Of a stretch of 64,000 nt of DNA, positions 12,806 through 23,682 are shown in pieces. Numbering within the stretch: position 1 is the first letter of the stretch; each line of letters starts with the position of its first letter. The notes below the pieces were generated by a model that saw nothing but the letters and a program-made list of their open reading frames with translations, was not told the DNA's origin and ran no database searches. Origin of the DNA: Gadus chalcogrammus (lineage: Eukaryota > Chordata > Actinopteri > Gadiformes > Gadidae); assembly GCF_026213295.1 (NCBI RefSeq), contig NC_079419.1:21207180-21271179 (forward strand). Direction: 5' to 3'. Both the position numbers and the translations under genes were made by a program.

Positions 12806-12812
12806 CACACAC
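12222..12812. repeat. (ACGC)n microsatellite, ~570 bp, grading into (AC)n
   Basis: Nearly pure ACGC tetranucleotide with rare ACTC, CCAC and GCGC breaks, ending in a short AC run at 12790-12812. Alternating purine-pyrimidine throughout. The Arg/Ala/Cys/Val open frames it generates on both strands are not genes. 12813-12980 beyond it is unassigned. Confidence 0.97.
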
Positions 12813-13933
12813 AGTGTTGCTGGTGAGTAGTGCCAGCACTGCGGTGTACTTCCATTTAAACTTTGCACAATATACAAACCCCCCCCGAAGGCTTTTTGTT
12901 GTGGTGTGTCGTAACCCGAATGAGCCGGTCATGCTTCCAATCAAAGCGCTCCCACCGGCGCCTCCATTAAGCCGTATATATATATATACAGAGGTTAAAT
13001 TGGGCCGGGGCTGTCCGGGGCGGAGCCCCGGCACATAAGCGGCCGGGTCTGGAGTTCTGCGCAGCAGATCAGCTCCAGCCGAATTTTTGGCAGTCTGCCT
13101 AGGCCCATCACAAGCAATGTTGTCCTACTCATTTACAACTTTTCCATTGCAAATCTATGTTGTTTTAAAACACAATTCTAAATAATGGAGTAGGGATAGG
13201 CTGGCCTAGACATCTGGAGCAAGTTTGAGACGTAGGCATATCGCGCACGAAACTTGCGCAGCAGCGCCTCCTCCCCCCAGATCAGACAACACAACGTCAA
13301 ATCATTCTAACGGTCATCATCAGACATAATTATCGTAGTAGACAGGTGAATGGCGAGGTAAGAGAAACTAAATTAAAGGTGCGAAAGAGGTCGATCATCA
13401 CCAATAGTCTAATATCATTAGATATGGGCTTGCATTTTCATTAAGCAGGAAAAATTAACCTTAGACATGCAGGGATAGCTGCTACTGAGTATGTCAAATG
13501 GCAAGCGCTAGTTAAAAAGAACAATGCTGCTAATTCTAAATGATTTAGCAAAGTAGTCTAATGCGATCTCCGAATCACATTTCTCAATTCCTAGCTGGAT
13601 GAATTTCAAACTTATTTGTATCTATGAATTGCAGTGCATTGCCTAGGCTATTTGTGAGTACAGTAGGTCCTGTGATTTAATGTTTGCATATAGGCTACAC
13701 AGCAGGTTAGATTTAAAAGCCCGCGTAACATGATGGTGACGTAGCCTATCGGCTAGCCTTTAGAAAAAGATAGCTTCATTCATCATTCATCATTCATTCA
13801 TATCAAAAGTGTTTTATTTAAAGACGTTTGATTACATCATTATATAATATGAACCATTTTAAAATACATTCTATCTACTTCTTAACTTAGGGTGAAAGTC
13901 AACAAGTGAACATTTCAGAGATAAAAGGTAAAC

Positions 13934-13978
13934 ATGAGTGGAACAAAGAGGAGGAAGCTTACAGATTTCTTCAAAAGG
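13934..13978 (+). pseudogene. hAT transposase first exon remnant
   Basis: ATG at 13934 opens MSGTKRRKLTDFFKR, the basic K-x-x-K-(L/I)-x-x-F-F pattern found at the start of many hAT transposases, and the frame ends at AAAAG/GTGGGC, a plausible splice donor. No catalytic DDE exon follows that I can identify. Its position inside the TIR-bounded element supports the assignment. Confidence 0.5.
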
Positions 13979-14145
13979 TGGGCAGCTGCTATCCAAGACA
14001 TAATTTGAAATAATTAAGCTAGGCCCGTGGCAGAAGTCACTTGTACCCACGCTGTGATTTGTTGCTAGATCTTTTCATCCTGATAGTGTGTCTGTCATGT
14101 CTTAAGTGCTGTCTCTTCCTCCACTAAACTAAAATGCAGAGTTGA

Positions 14146-15030
14146 ACAGAACAGGGATGAGGATGGAGCTGAGGGCAGAGGAGATGAGGCTGGACAGGGC
14201 AGAGGAGATGAGGCTGGACAGGGCAGAGGAGGTGAGGCGGGACAGGGCAGAGGAGCTGAGGATGGACAGGGCAGAGATGAGGACACTGAGGGCAGAGGAG
14301 CTGAGGATGGACCGGGCAGAGGAGCTGAGGATGGACCGGGCAGAGATGAGGACACTGAGGGCAGAGGAGCTGAGGATGGACAGGGCAGAGGAGCTGAGGA
14401 TGGACGGGCAGAGGAGCTGAGGATGGACAGGGCAGAGGAGCTGAGGATGGACCGGGCAGAGGAGCTGAGGATGGACAGGGCAGAGGAGCTGAGGATGGAC
14501 CGGGCAGAGGAGCTGAGGATGGACCGGGCAGAGGAGCTGAGGATGGACCGGGCAGAGATGAGGACACTGAGGGCAGAGGAGCTGAGATGACCGGGCAGAG
14601 ATGAGGACACTGAGGGCAAGGAGCTGAGGATGGACCGGGCAGAGGAGCTGAGGATGGACAGGGCAGAGGAGCTGGAGATGGACCGGCAGAGGAGCTGAGG
14701 ATGGACCGGGCAGAGGAGCTGAGGAGGACGGGCCAGCGGAGCGAGGATGGGACAGGGCAGAGATAAGGACACTGAGGGCAGAGGAGCTGAGGATGGACGG
14801 CAGAGATGAGGACAACTGAGGGCGAGAGGAGAGTGAGGAGGGACAGGGCAGAGGAGCGAGGACTGGACTGAGGGCAGAGGAGCTGAGGATGGACAGGGCA
14901 GAGTATGAGACACTGAGGGCAGAGGAGCTGAGGATGGACAGGGCAGAGATGACGAGGCACTGGACCGGGCAGAGAGCTGAGGATGGACAGGGCAGAGATG
15001 AGGACACTGAGGGCATAGGAGGCTGAGGCG
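14146..15030 (+). repeat. 24-bp minisatellite, frame-preserving, inside the hAT element
   Basis: Unit gcagaggagctgaggatgga-ccgg (24 bp, 8 codons) repeated roughly 30 times, with an alternative block gcagagatgaggacactgag interspersed. Because 24 is a multiple of three, frames stay open: one + frame gives E/D/G/R-rich repeats (GRGDEAGQ type), the minus frames give Ser/Pro/Leu-rich products. The + acidic frame probably derives from a charged stretch of the transposase; unit decay by single-base indels increases to the right. Confidence 0.85.
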
Positions 15031-15508
15031 GGCGTCATCCTTTTCTTTCTCTTTTCAGTGCCAGATTCATGTTGCTCTTACTTGGCACCGGGTCAAAATA
15101 CTTCGTCTTTTCGTTTTGGTAACCGTTTAAAAATTCAGCTTGATACGGGCGTATCTTCTTCTTTTCTGATTAATGGCAGGTCATATGTCACATGTATGGG
15201 TATCAATTGGGAACGGGAGTTGAACTGAAGACTGTGTACCATTTCAGGAAGGAGGGGAGGGGGGGGTATAGGTCAACACATCGAATTTGCCCAAATTGAG
15301 TAATAGGGTACACAATTAAGAAAAAAAACAACGGTGGGGCTTGTTCATAACAAATTTATATAATTTCTTTAATGTACTAATATAACGACTATCATGGATT
15401 TTTTTTTTTTGCCAACCTTTATTTTGGCTCTGCGTACTCTGCGTATGGGAGCGGCGGCCCACTCCGGATCAGAGCCCCCCCACATAGAAAATCCCAATTT
15501 AACCACTG

Positions 15509-15514
15509 TATGTA

Positions 15515-15552
<38 letters not shown>

Positions 15553-15828
15553 GATATATATATATATATACTATACTATATATATATATATATTATAATA
15601 TACATAATCTCAGAATCAGAATCAGAATCAAGAAATACTTTAGTGATCCCCGGGTGGAAATTGTTGTTCCAGGTGCTCCATACAATATAAATATAAATAT
15701 AAATACCCTACAAGCTAACCCTACAAGCATAGAATGATAAGATAAGATTATGAATAAATAAATAGATAAATAAATAAATAAAATACAATAAAAATAAAAT
15801 AAAAGTAAGAAGTGGACATCTCTTAGTT

Positions 15829-15872
<44 letters not shown>
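15509..15872. repeat. (TA)n, (AATA)n and a dispersed repeat tail
   Basis: TA-rich runs at 15509-15600 and 15829-15870; (TAAA)n-like sequence around 15755-15800. Between them, cagaatcagaatcagaatc followed by aaatactttagtgatcccc resembles a common 3' tail of fish non-LTR elements. 15873-16289 beyond holds no feature I can name. Confidence 0.7.
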
Positions 15873-15873
<1 letters not shown>

Positions 15874-16289
15874 ATTCTTATTTTACTTGATTAAGGAGGA
15901 TGATGGTGGACATTTGGGTCAAAGGTCGGGTGGGTAGATGTTTTGGTTTCGGTAGCCACCTTAATATTCGTACACTTTAAAAAGGTGATTAGGATCTGCA
16001 TTATGACGTATTAGCTGAGCTCATAGACACATGACATTGTACACATTCAGCATTGATTATGCCATAACGATGTTACTCCTTTCAAAGTCCAGCTCAGAAG
16101 AAACTGCAGTGTAAATATTCCAACAAATGTGTGTGCTTCTTTGTGGTGTGCGTGCATGCATGTACGTTAGAGCATGTGTTATGATTGTGTGTGTGTAAGA
16201 CATTTTAAAGAGAGTGCCTTTTAGTTTCCGGCTCCGTTTAAAGGTCGCTTAACATCCATAAGGGGCGGGGGGATGTATGAAATCATCTT

Positions 16290-16391
16290 CTACACACACA
16301 CACACACAGCATGTGTGTGGTGTGTGTGCTGTGTGGTGTGTTGTCAAGAGTACGCTTAGTGTGTGTGTGTCTGTCGTGTGTGTATGTGTGT

Positions 16392-16449
<58 letters not shown>

Positions 16450-16507
16450 AAGAGGACGGTTGTGTGTGTGGTTGCGTGTGTGTGTGTGTCAAGAGTAGGC
16501 TTTAGTG

Positions 16508-16545
<38 letters not shown>

Positions 16546-16559
16546 AAGAGTACGCTTTA

Positions 16560-16596
<37 letters not shown>

Positions 16597-16612
16597 TTAA
16601 GAGTATGCTTCA

Positions 16613-16644
<32 letters not shown>

Positions 16645-16690
16645 AAGTGCATGTGTGTGTGTGTGTGTGTGTGTGTCAAGACTAGGCTTT
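16290..16690. repeat. Compound (GT)n minisatellite
   Basis: Runs of GT separated by recurring spacers of the type gtcaagagtacgctttagtg at about 16329, 16446, 16486, 16545, 16597 and 16676. This gives a higher unit of roughly 50-70 bp in which the microsatellite itself is part of the repeated unit. Confidence 0.9.
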
Positions 16691-16828
16691 AGAGTGAGTG
16701 AGTGAGCTGAGTGAGTGAGTGATTGTGTGTCTGTGTTTGTGTGTGCATCCCGTGTCCTGTTCAAGCATTTTGTGTGTGTGTTTGTGTGTGCAACATGTTG
16801 TAGTGTCGTGTGATGTGTGCACAGACCT

Positions 16829-16993
16829 GAGCTGCCGCCCGGGACTCTCTTCAGGTGGTGGGGGTCCCGGGGGATGCCGTCCAGGTGGTGGTGGGACTCG
16901 GACCACATGCAGAGCTCCCTGGTGTTGGGGCCCCCCAGGGGGACGGCCAGCCTCCACCCCCCGCGCCGGGACCCCAGCCCCGTGGTCTGGGGG
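16829..16993 (-). CDS. Putative internal exon, unidentified
   Basis: On the minus strand a C-only pyrimidine tract and AG (CCCCCCCCCCAG) precede about 165 bp with one open frame, ending at GGCAGCTCAG/GTCTGTG, a reasonable donor. The frame contains GGWRLAVPLGGPNTRE and ELCMWSESHHHLDGIPRDP, which looks like real protein and not repeat-derived, but I cannot assign a family. It lies in a G+C-rich island (16820-17250). A chance open frame in G+C-rich DNA is the alternative. Confidence 0.35.
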
Positions 16994-17526
16994 GGGGGGA
17001 CCAACCAAGGATCCTGTTAGGGGCTGATCGTGGTCCCACGTCGACGCAGCCCAAGAGGGTCTACGGACCCCTCACGTCCCTCGCGGACCCTCCTTGCGTC
17101 CACAGCAAGGGCCTGACGCGCGCCTCCCCGATACGTTAACCCTCCGTCGAGGCGACACAGCAGCGAGGGCTGTGATTGGTCCGCTCACTAAAAGCCGCCG
17201 CAGAACCGAAGCAGGTTCACGACTGCCTGGAAGCGTCTGCGGGTTCATCGTTGCGTCGATGTGGAACCATAATCAGAGCCCTTTAGAGCCGGTGGCTAAT
17301 AAGCAATAGCATTGACCCCTCTCATGTAGGGGGCGGACCGCAGAGACACTCAAAGCCCGTACCCTGCAGGGCGAAGCACTCCTGGACGGAGAGGGGCGCC
17401 CCCAGGAGGGGGGGGGGGGGGGGGGTCGGCCAGGACCTCCTCCCCTCCGGTCTCCTCCTCCATCATGTGACCACAGCCACAGCCCGACGAATTACAGTTT
17501 GCAATTCGTAAACACAGAGAAAGAGA
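16994..17526. other. Unassigned G+C-rich sequence
   Basis: High-GC, CpG-containing sequence with a poly-G run near 17408-17428. A minus-strand frame at 17345-17480 is Pro-rich and ends in a stop, but has no recognisable domain. No feature supported. Confidence 0.3.
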
Positions 17527-17776
17527 GAGATTTGATTTAGATTTTTCAAAAAACACTTTTTTTTACAATCAACCGAGAGTACAACTACATCAGGAAATGT
17601 GCTATTTGTTCAGTCTTTACAAAATGTTGGTTTATCCAACAAAATCCTGTGCAAAGTGCAACTCATCATTTTCAACAAAGCAAATAATATTATTGTAACA
17701 CCAGCGCTGTTAAAAGCATCTACATCCCCAAACGCCTTATAAAACGTATACTCCAGCCAGACTCTGGCTCTGAGAT
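17527..17776 (-). mobile_element. 3' tail of an L1/Tx1-like LINE (5' truncated)
   Basis: 17570-17776 is nearly identical to 25030-25242, the 3' end of the longer LINE copy at 24996-26290, including the codons for ARVWLEYTFYKAFGDVDAF near the C-terminus. The A-rich end is at about 17527-17570, so the element reads on the minus strand. It is heavily 5' truncated and abuts the PLE relic that starts at 17778, suggesting insertion into that relic. Confidence 0.75.
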
Positions 17777-17777
17777 G

Positions 17778-18060
17778 AGATAACAACGGTCTTGGGGAAC
17801 AAACAGCCGTTACCGTTATCAAAGACATCCGACGACTCGTTGGAACAGCCAGAGCTAAAGTCCCTCAGGCCCGTTTCGTCATTCCTCTCCTCTCTGTTTC
17901 AGTCGAGCTATCGTTCACCAGCTCCACTGCACTGAGGCCTTCAGCAGCTTTTGTGAGAGACAGCATAGAGGAGGTGGACCCCCGACGCGGTCACCTTCAA
18001 ACAACGGTCTCTCCTTCAATTCCAGACGACCCAGGACAGCGTCCATTGGGCTCCGGGGAC
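17778..18060 (+). pseudogene. Penelope-like element relic: SGNH hydrolase-like domain
   Basis: Translated on +, the block starts NNGLGEQTAVTVIKDIRRLV and aligns residue by residue with KNNCLREQTAITIIKDTRRL of the better-preserved element at 54352. It continues through the IPLL(S/T)VS segment, and after one frameshift near 18000 reads DSVHWAPGT, matching DNIHWTPET. The N of block III and the D-x-x-H of block V are thus both retained. The 5' part of the domain is missing where the LINE tail joins. 18061-18437 after it is AT-rich with no feature. Confidence 0.7.
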
Positions 18061-18437
18061 GGGGGTTAAGGCTTATTCATTGGAGGCTTCTTTTATGTTA
18101 AAGGATGGTATGGATGTGTGAATGGTTTTACTATGTCTTATTTATCTTTATTTATTCCTATTTATTAATTAATTTCAACTATTTTGCACTTATCTGCCAA
18201 GCACTTATCTTTACCCTGTGTGTTTTTAATACTTCTTGCATGATTTTACCATGTTTTATGCTTTTACCGATGTTTTTTATAATATATATATGCATATGTG
18301 TGTGTGCAATTTTGGGGTTCCTTTATTTTTCACCCATGACTTCTACTGAGATTGCAGTGTGCTCCTTTTTATTCCTATATTTGTATAAATGCGCATGATT
18401 CACTATTAATGAGAGGATGTGTATGGATGGGTCTGGA

Positions 18438-18487
<50 letters not shown>

Positions 18488-18506
18488 TGTGTGTGTGTGT
18501 GTGTGT
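18438..18506. repeat. (GT)n microsatellite
   Basis: About 68 bp of GT with one AG break, ending 24 bp before the possible exon at 18530. Confidence 0.95.
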
Positions 18507-18529
18507 CTTGTTTTGCCCTCTACCCCCAG

Positions 18530-18609
18530 CACCTTGCCAGGGTTGACAGATGGTATAAACTCCTCTCCATCAAACCACGCAGACGAGAAGTTGCAGTTCA
18601 CTCTTTATG
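18530..18609 (+). CDS. Putative internal exon, unidentified
   Basis: Preceded by TTTTGCCCTCTACCCCCAG, a good acceptor, and followed by GTGAGG. The 80-bp interval has an open frame beginning TLPGLTDGINSSPSNHAD and ending LQFTLYG. Not recognised. A minus-strand frame over the same bases is also open but lacks matching splice sites. 18610-19140 beyond contains an imperfect TA run (19063-19112) and nothing else recognised. Confidence 0.25.
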
Positions 18610-19072
18610 GTGAGGTGAAGTAGGGTAAAACGGAAGTGGAAATGGAATGGAAATGGAAGTACAGCATTTCAGTATGAGAATGACAGAATGCTGTAAAATT
18701 AGCTTAGCTACTAAGTTAGCTTGCTAACGTAAGAATATCCATCCATCTAATTTGTTTACAAAGTTTCCTTCATCTCATTATACATCAAACCCCCTTAACA
18801 TATCAATACAGATAACGTACCAACGATGCTTACAAAGGCCAACTTGAAACCAGAGGAGACGCAATTATGAAGACGAGTGTGAGTACCATGCTTTCCGATC
18901 AAGTGAATGTAGTGTAATGGAGTGCAAGGAATGCATATCAGAACGTGTTCCAGAAAAATACCAAAGTTCGCCAGTAGATGGCATCACAGGACCATCAATA
19001 GACTGAATTACACTCAAGACTGAATTACACAGGAGAAAACATACATGTAACAGAACACATGTGTTTATATAT

Positions 19073-19117
<45 letters not shown>

Positions 19118-19199
19118 CTATATACTCCTATGCGTGTGTGTGCGGGCGGGGTCCTCAGATCCCCCCTTTTATTTACTCTGATGTACTTTTCATCCTTTC

Positions 19200-20249
19200 C
19201 AATAGAAGTGTGTTTCTATGGGCCCGTTGGCTGTGTCACCGGTCAGCAGTTACCAGGGACCGTCCTGCCGTCGCCTCTACCCACCACGGGACCACCACCC
19301 TCTCCCGGCTACCCACCACGGGACCACCACCGTCACCGTCAGCTGGAGGCCTACCTACACCAATCGCACCAACACCACACAGCCACACTACCACGCACAC
19401 AACAGACGCACGCTACCCTCCCACACCTACATCCCGTTATAGACCCCCCCAGCCTTCAGTATAGACCCCCACACACCCACCATCACCACAATAGACCCAC
19501 ACACACATATCAAACCACAGAACACACCAGACCCACACCAACACACCCACACACACAACCAGTCAGACCACAAAGACCACCTCCACCATCCACCCGTCCA
19601 CTCCTCCCACCACCACCACCAACACACACCCGGTGTTGGTGTCCAACACATTGCACCAGATGGCCCAACCCGTGGAAAAGACAAAGTATATTTTAAAATA
19701 CTCCAGGCCCTGCACCACAGGGACACAGCGGACAGAGCGGTGTCCACCGGGAACTCCCCAGGGGATGTTACGACAGGTTCCACAAATGATCACACTTCAT
19801 CAAACCCATCACCCACAGACACCACATCACAAAGAAATAATGACAACACCAACACCTGGATGCACAATGACATGTAGATCCTAAAAGAACACTACACACA
19901 CACAATAGACCAATTCACACAAACACCCCAGCCCACCAACACACTCTCACTTAAGACCGCTACCAACCGGGCACACAAGAGATTGGCCACAGACTATTAC
20001 CCCACCACCTTACATCAACTAGAACACACACTACTTCCATACACCGTCCGCCCCTCACTCACCACTCATTACCAACCCACACCCCCTCAACCTACTCCCC
20101 CCCTCCCCCATACCGACCAGTCCCCATACCACCCCACCTCGAGCCTGGACCTCCCCCTCACCGACACCTCCACAGCCCACACTCAGCCACACAGATCCCC
20201 CCCCTCCCCCCTCTCACCTCCCCGCCCCTGGAAGACGGTTAACTATTGA
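19200..20249 (+). pseudogene. Penelope-like element relic: ORF1 domain
   Basis: A Pro/Thr/His-rich start gives way to a block reading KVYFKILQALHHRDT (around 19683), comparable to KHYFQILQSIHHTDI in the element at 53335. Later come NTNTWMHNDM, an in-frame stop, ILKEHYTHTIDQF and ATNRAHKRLATDYYPTTLHQ, comparable to SNARNWGHATTILLRDHY and SWAARQYGHRLRQDTLDAL in the element at 51430-51630. The frame shifts at least once and holds a stop, so it is dead. Codon bias is unusual: A/C-rich with CACA runs, suggesting microsatellite erosion. Confidence 0.6.
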
Positions 20250-20280
20250 ACACGTTAGCATCGTTCATTTTTGTTATTTA

Positions 20281-20570
20281 ACACCCACACAAACACACAC
20301 ACACACGCACACACCCACACGCACACACACACGCACAGTTCTGGGAAGTCTAATTCAGTCACTGTGGTGAAAGGATGAATTAGGTTGTACAAACCTACCT
20401 TGAAGGAACCTTTCATTATGTGTCCATTCAGTGGGTTGGGTTGGTGTTGGGTCTCTTTCCTCTTTTCGCCTGCTTGTTGTGGTGTGTTGAGCACCAAAGG
20501 CTCTTCAACCATTCAACACCTCCGCCACACACACACACACACACACACACACACCACACACACACACACA

Positions 20571-20640
<70 letters not shown>
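20281..20640. repeat. (CA)n microsatellites flanking unassigned sequence
   Basis: CA runs at 20281-20336 and 20524-20640, the latter interrupted by ACC. The 190 bp between them carries no recognisable feature. Confidence 0.95.
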
Positions 20641-20642
<2 letters not shown>

Positions 20643-20715
20643 GTGTCTCCTTCACCCTAATCCTGTTGGTCAGAAGGTGAACTGCACCGAGATGGATTCA
20701 CCGCCTCTTGGTTAA

Positions 20716-21118
20716 AGGTTGTATTAGCGATTCTGGTTGCCCTGACTTCCATTGCGAGATTCCAAAAAAACAGAGCCAGCTAGCCCCTCCCTCCTATGTT
20801 TTGAAAATGATCATGGACGTGCATTTTCATGAACGTGCATGAAAATGCAAGAGGAATTTGTAGCTACCACTTCGCGTGCACAAGCGCGAAAACACCACAA
20901 CACCCACCCCTTGTCTGTGACTGGTTGGAACACTGTATATTTTGATTTTGAGGTGTTGGTAGTACCATTTGTTTCTGTGTGCGATCTCGTAGCCTAGGCT
21001 GCCTAGAGAGACGCGGTTCTTTGACAGCCTGCTTATGGGACGGGCAGCTAGCGGATCGTGAGGAAGAAGCAGATTAATGTGATACTTTATGTTTCAATCA
21101 GAATCGCTGATACAACCT
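20716..21118. mobile_element. TTAA-target MITE (403 bp)
   Basis: Ends AGGTTGTATTAGCGATTCTG and, reversed, AGGTTGTATCAGCGATTCTG form inverted repeats that continue a few bases further. TTAA lies immediately outside on both sides (20712-20715, 21119-21122), as for piggyBac and Kolobok elements. The AGGT start is shared with the larger TTAA element at 33161, suggesting related families. No transposase inside. Confidence 0.8.
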
Positions 21119-21134
21119 TTAATATGAATAAAAT

Positions 21135-21487
21135 TAGGGCTATCAAATTAACGCGTTAATTTCGATTAATTAATCACAGAAAAAAAACAAAAAAACATTA
21201 ATCGCACTTCTATAGTGCCCTTTGACCCGGTGCGTCATTTGCGTTGAAACAAATGGAGGCAGACGAGAAGACGCTGCTCGGACCCCGTGCACGGAAAGTT
21301 CAAGTTTAAACTCCCGGACGGAACTGTAGACAGCAACACCGTTATCTGCAATCTCTGTAGTAAGGAATTTTCCTATCACCGGAGTTCATCAACCCTTAAA
21401 TATCAACTCAACGCAAAACGTTTGGTAGCAAGCTCGCAGGTACGAGCTGCCACTGCCCCTGAAGCTGGCGCTAGCCAGCCAGCCTAG
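21135..21487 (+). pseudogene. hAT (ZBED-type) fragment with degenerate BED finger
   Basis: The left end (tagggctatcaaattaacgc) resembles the terminal sequence of BED-finger hAT elements in fish. An open frame at 21287 encodes ICNLCSKEFSYHRSSSTLKY, a BED-type zinc finger with Cx2C intact; in the following residues the expected histidine ligands appear as Q and R (YQLNAKR). The frame stops at 21487, and no catalytic domain follows. A truncated transposon copy is more likely than a domesticated ZBED gene. 21488-21831 shows only short A+T and GA-rich sequence. Confidence 0.6.
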
Positions 21488-21929
21488 TCAAGACACACTC
21501 AGACTGAGATGCATTGAATCTTGAGTGTAGATGGAAATGCTATTAATTTGATCTTAATATGTTAATGAAAGGCATGTTTTAAATAAAAGAGACATTTATC
21601 TTTAAAGTCTATTATGTGAATTATTCATTGAAGGTCACGAGGGAGACCGGGGAGGGAGGGAGACGGGGGAGGGGGGAGACGGGAGAGAGAAAGAGAGACA
21701 GAGAGAGATTGTCCGGAGGCCGTCTGTCCTGTGCATATAATACAACGTGGGCCTAAATAGAGTGAGTAATACAATAACATTTAATGTTTTATTTATAATT
21801 TCTGATTAATATATTATTATTCTTAAGGCACTGACGTGTGTCCCGATAGGACTCACTGTATTGATGCACACTAGCCGTTCAAGATCACTCCAGAATCATG
21901 CTGTGACACCATGCTGTCACAAGGCCACC

Positions 21930-22170
21930 ATATAATTTCTTGTGTGCTTACATATATCTTACGATAAGGTAAATTGGTTACCTTATAACTTCTTGTGTGC
22001 TTACATATATCCTAAGATAAGGTAAATTGGTTGCCTTATAACTTTTTGTGTGCTTACATATATCTTATGATAAAGAAAATTGGTTTCTTTATAACTTCTT
22101 GTGTACCTCTTATATCTAATGAAAAAGTAAATTGCTTACTTTAGATATTCTTATGTGTTAAAATTGTGTG
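21930..22170. repeat. ~59-bp tandem repeat, 4 copies
   Basis: Unit of the form acttcttgtgtgcttacata followed by tatc(t/c)ta(c/a)gataag and gtaaattggttacctta; each copy is more diverged to the right. Lies inside the TG...CA insertion. Confidence 0.85.
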
Positions 22171-22639
22171 CCTTAAAATGTCTTACCATAGAGCCAACTG
22201 GTTACATTATATACCCTTTTTTATGTAGTAAATTGATTTGTTAAACATATCTCCTTGTTGAGAAACATTGGAGGAATACAAAGAACATGTGTCCCTTTAG
22301 ACCCCATGATGTATGAACACTCGGCGCGTGATAGCATGTGCACAACTTCAAGCTTCTTGTGTTGCCCCTCGGGCAAAATAAGGGAAACTCCGGAACGTTT
22401 ATCAAAGGATCTTTTGTTATCAGGAGAGTAAAGCAGGGAAATCTGCAGAGAAAGCTCACTCGTTCTTTTTGGTTCTTCTGCTGCTGGTGGTGTCGTGTGT
22501 TCTCCTCTGCTCTGCCCTGCTCTCCTGCTTCCAAAAAAACTGTGGCCTTCATAGCAATAGATTTTCATCTTAGGGACTCTGACACCGTAGCGCTCGGATT
22601 CAGACTCTATTTTTTTTTTTAGTTTAGATTTAGAAATCA

Positions 22640-23050
22640 ACCTCAAGTGTTTCGCGCTGGGAGAACGTTGGTGACTCAGTTTTAGAAACCCAACCTCGGG
22701 CCCCACCCGGGAGCGCGTTGGTACTTAGGGATCCAACCTCAAGGGCCTCTTGGGAGAACGTTGGTACTTTTGATAGGAATCCTCTTTAGCACTAGCTTAG
22801 TCTCAAGCGTGATTAACTCAACAAAGGCAACTCTCGGGTCGTGCGGTTGTACTGGGGCACGAGAGTTGCGTCAACGTTAAAACCTGGGCTCCACTTGGGA
22901 AACGTTGTTAAAAAACTTAGTTTTAGAAACCCAACCCTGGGCCCCACCCGGGAGATCTTTTGGTACTTAGACTTAGAAACCCAACCCTGGGCCCCACCTG
23001 GGAGAACGTTTGGTACTTAGACTTAGAAAGCCAACCTCAGGCTCGTTGGT
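22640..23050. repeat. ~55-60-bp tandem repeat, about 7 diverged copies
   Basis: Recurring modules: ttagaaacccaaccctgggc, cccacc(c/t)gggagaacgtt, ggtacttagac. Lies inside the TG...CA insertion. Such blocks can be enhancer repeats of an LTR U3 region; this is inference. Confidence 0.8.
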
Positions 23051-23682
23051 ATTTTTAATAGGCCATTCTTCATCTATATTCTTCTTCTTTACTGTCTTTC
23101 TTTTCAAATCTATACTCAGTTGTAAAAGTGATTGTGTTTATTGGACCTAAGAATAAATCTACCTGACTACATTTGTAGTAGGTAAACTCAATCGTTCGAG
23201 TCCTTTTCCTGTCGACTCCTCGACACAGGCAAAGCCGAACGACACGCTCTCCCAGCTGATCCCCTCACGGTAAGTGGCGCATTGTACAAGCAATGGTTGA
23301 GTTGTGACTGACGTGTATAGGGGGGTGACAAGGCAAAAAGATACATCATCATTTCGTATTAACTATTATTATTTCGAGAGACTTTGGTCCCGCTAAAACG
23401 GACGGGTCTGAATTCGTATTAAAAGTAAACTGTTGTGAAGGGACTTAACAGAGTGACCTGGTCGGACCGGATTAAGACTGAGCCGAGCCGGACCGAGCGC
23501 CTCCGTGAAACCGACGATTCACGGAAACAAGCGGGCTCGACCTGGGTTGGTCCCGGGGAGCGTACGTGCGACACCCAGACTCACACACACAAAACACAAA
23601 GCACACCCCTGTGGAGCAGTGTGTGTGTGTCGTACGCGATCGTTCCTATAAATCACCGCGAGTGCGGTGCCAACACTCGACA

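Larger units (their letters stand above)
12989..15508 (+). mobile_element. Decayed hAT transposon (2.5 kb)
   Basis: The left end starts CAGAGGTTAAATTGGG and the right end, reversed, starts CAGTGGTTAAATTGGG: 15 of 16 bases match, with the CAG(A/T)G start typical of hAT. Flanks are TATATATA (12981-12988) and TATGTATA (15509-15516), an 8-bp target duplication with one difference. Subterminal G+C-rich hairpin at 13016-13032 (CCGGGGCGGAGCCCCGG). A short N-terminal coding exon is visible at 13934, and a coding-type minisatellite fills 14146-15030. No complete transposase catalytic domain is seen, so the element is a relic or internally deleted. Confidence 0.75.
21832..23682. mobile_element. TG...CA insertion, 1.85 kb, probably a long solo LTR
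   Basis: Starts TGACGTGTG and ends CTCGACA, flanked by GCAC on both sides (21828-21831, 23683-23686). The near-identical duplicate at 24261-24285 reads straight through this site with a single GCAC, giving an empty-site control. TG...CA ends with a 4-bp duplication are retroviral or LTR-retrotransposon hallmarks. Inside are AATAAA (about 23152), TATA-like CTATAAA near the right end, a donor-like ACG/GTAAGT near 23270 and two tandem-repeat blocks. No gag, pol or env frame is seen, and I did not find two copies of an LTR within it, so a solo LTR or non-autonomous element is the best reading. Confidence 0.6.

Noticed and set aside
11966..13038. Frames of 180-300 codons of Arg-Ala-Cys-Val or His-Ala-Arg-Thr
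   Set aside because: Direct translation of the (ACGC)n microsatellite on both strands.
14095..15038. Ser/Pro/Leu-rich minus-strand frames of about 300 codons
   Set aside because: Antisense of the 24-bp minisatellite; three overlapping registers are equally open, which a real gene would not show.
21287..21487. Domesticated ZBED host gene
   Set aside because: The finger has lost its expected histidine ligands, the frame stops after 66 codons and transposon-like terminal sequence lies just upstream.
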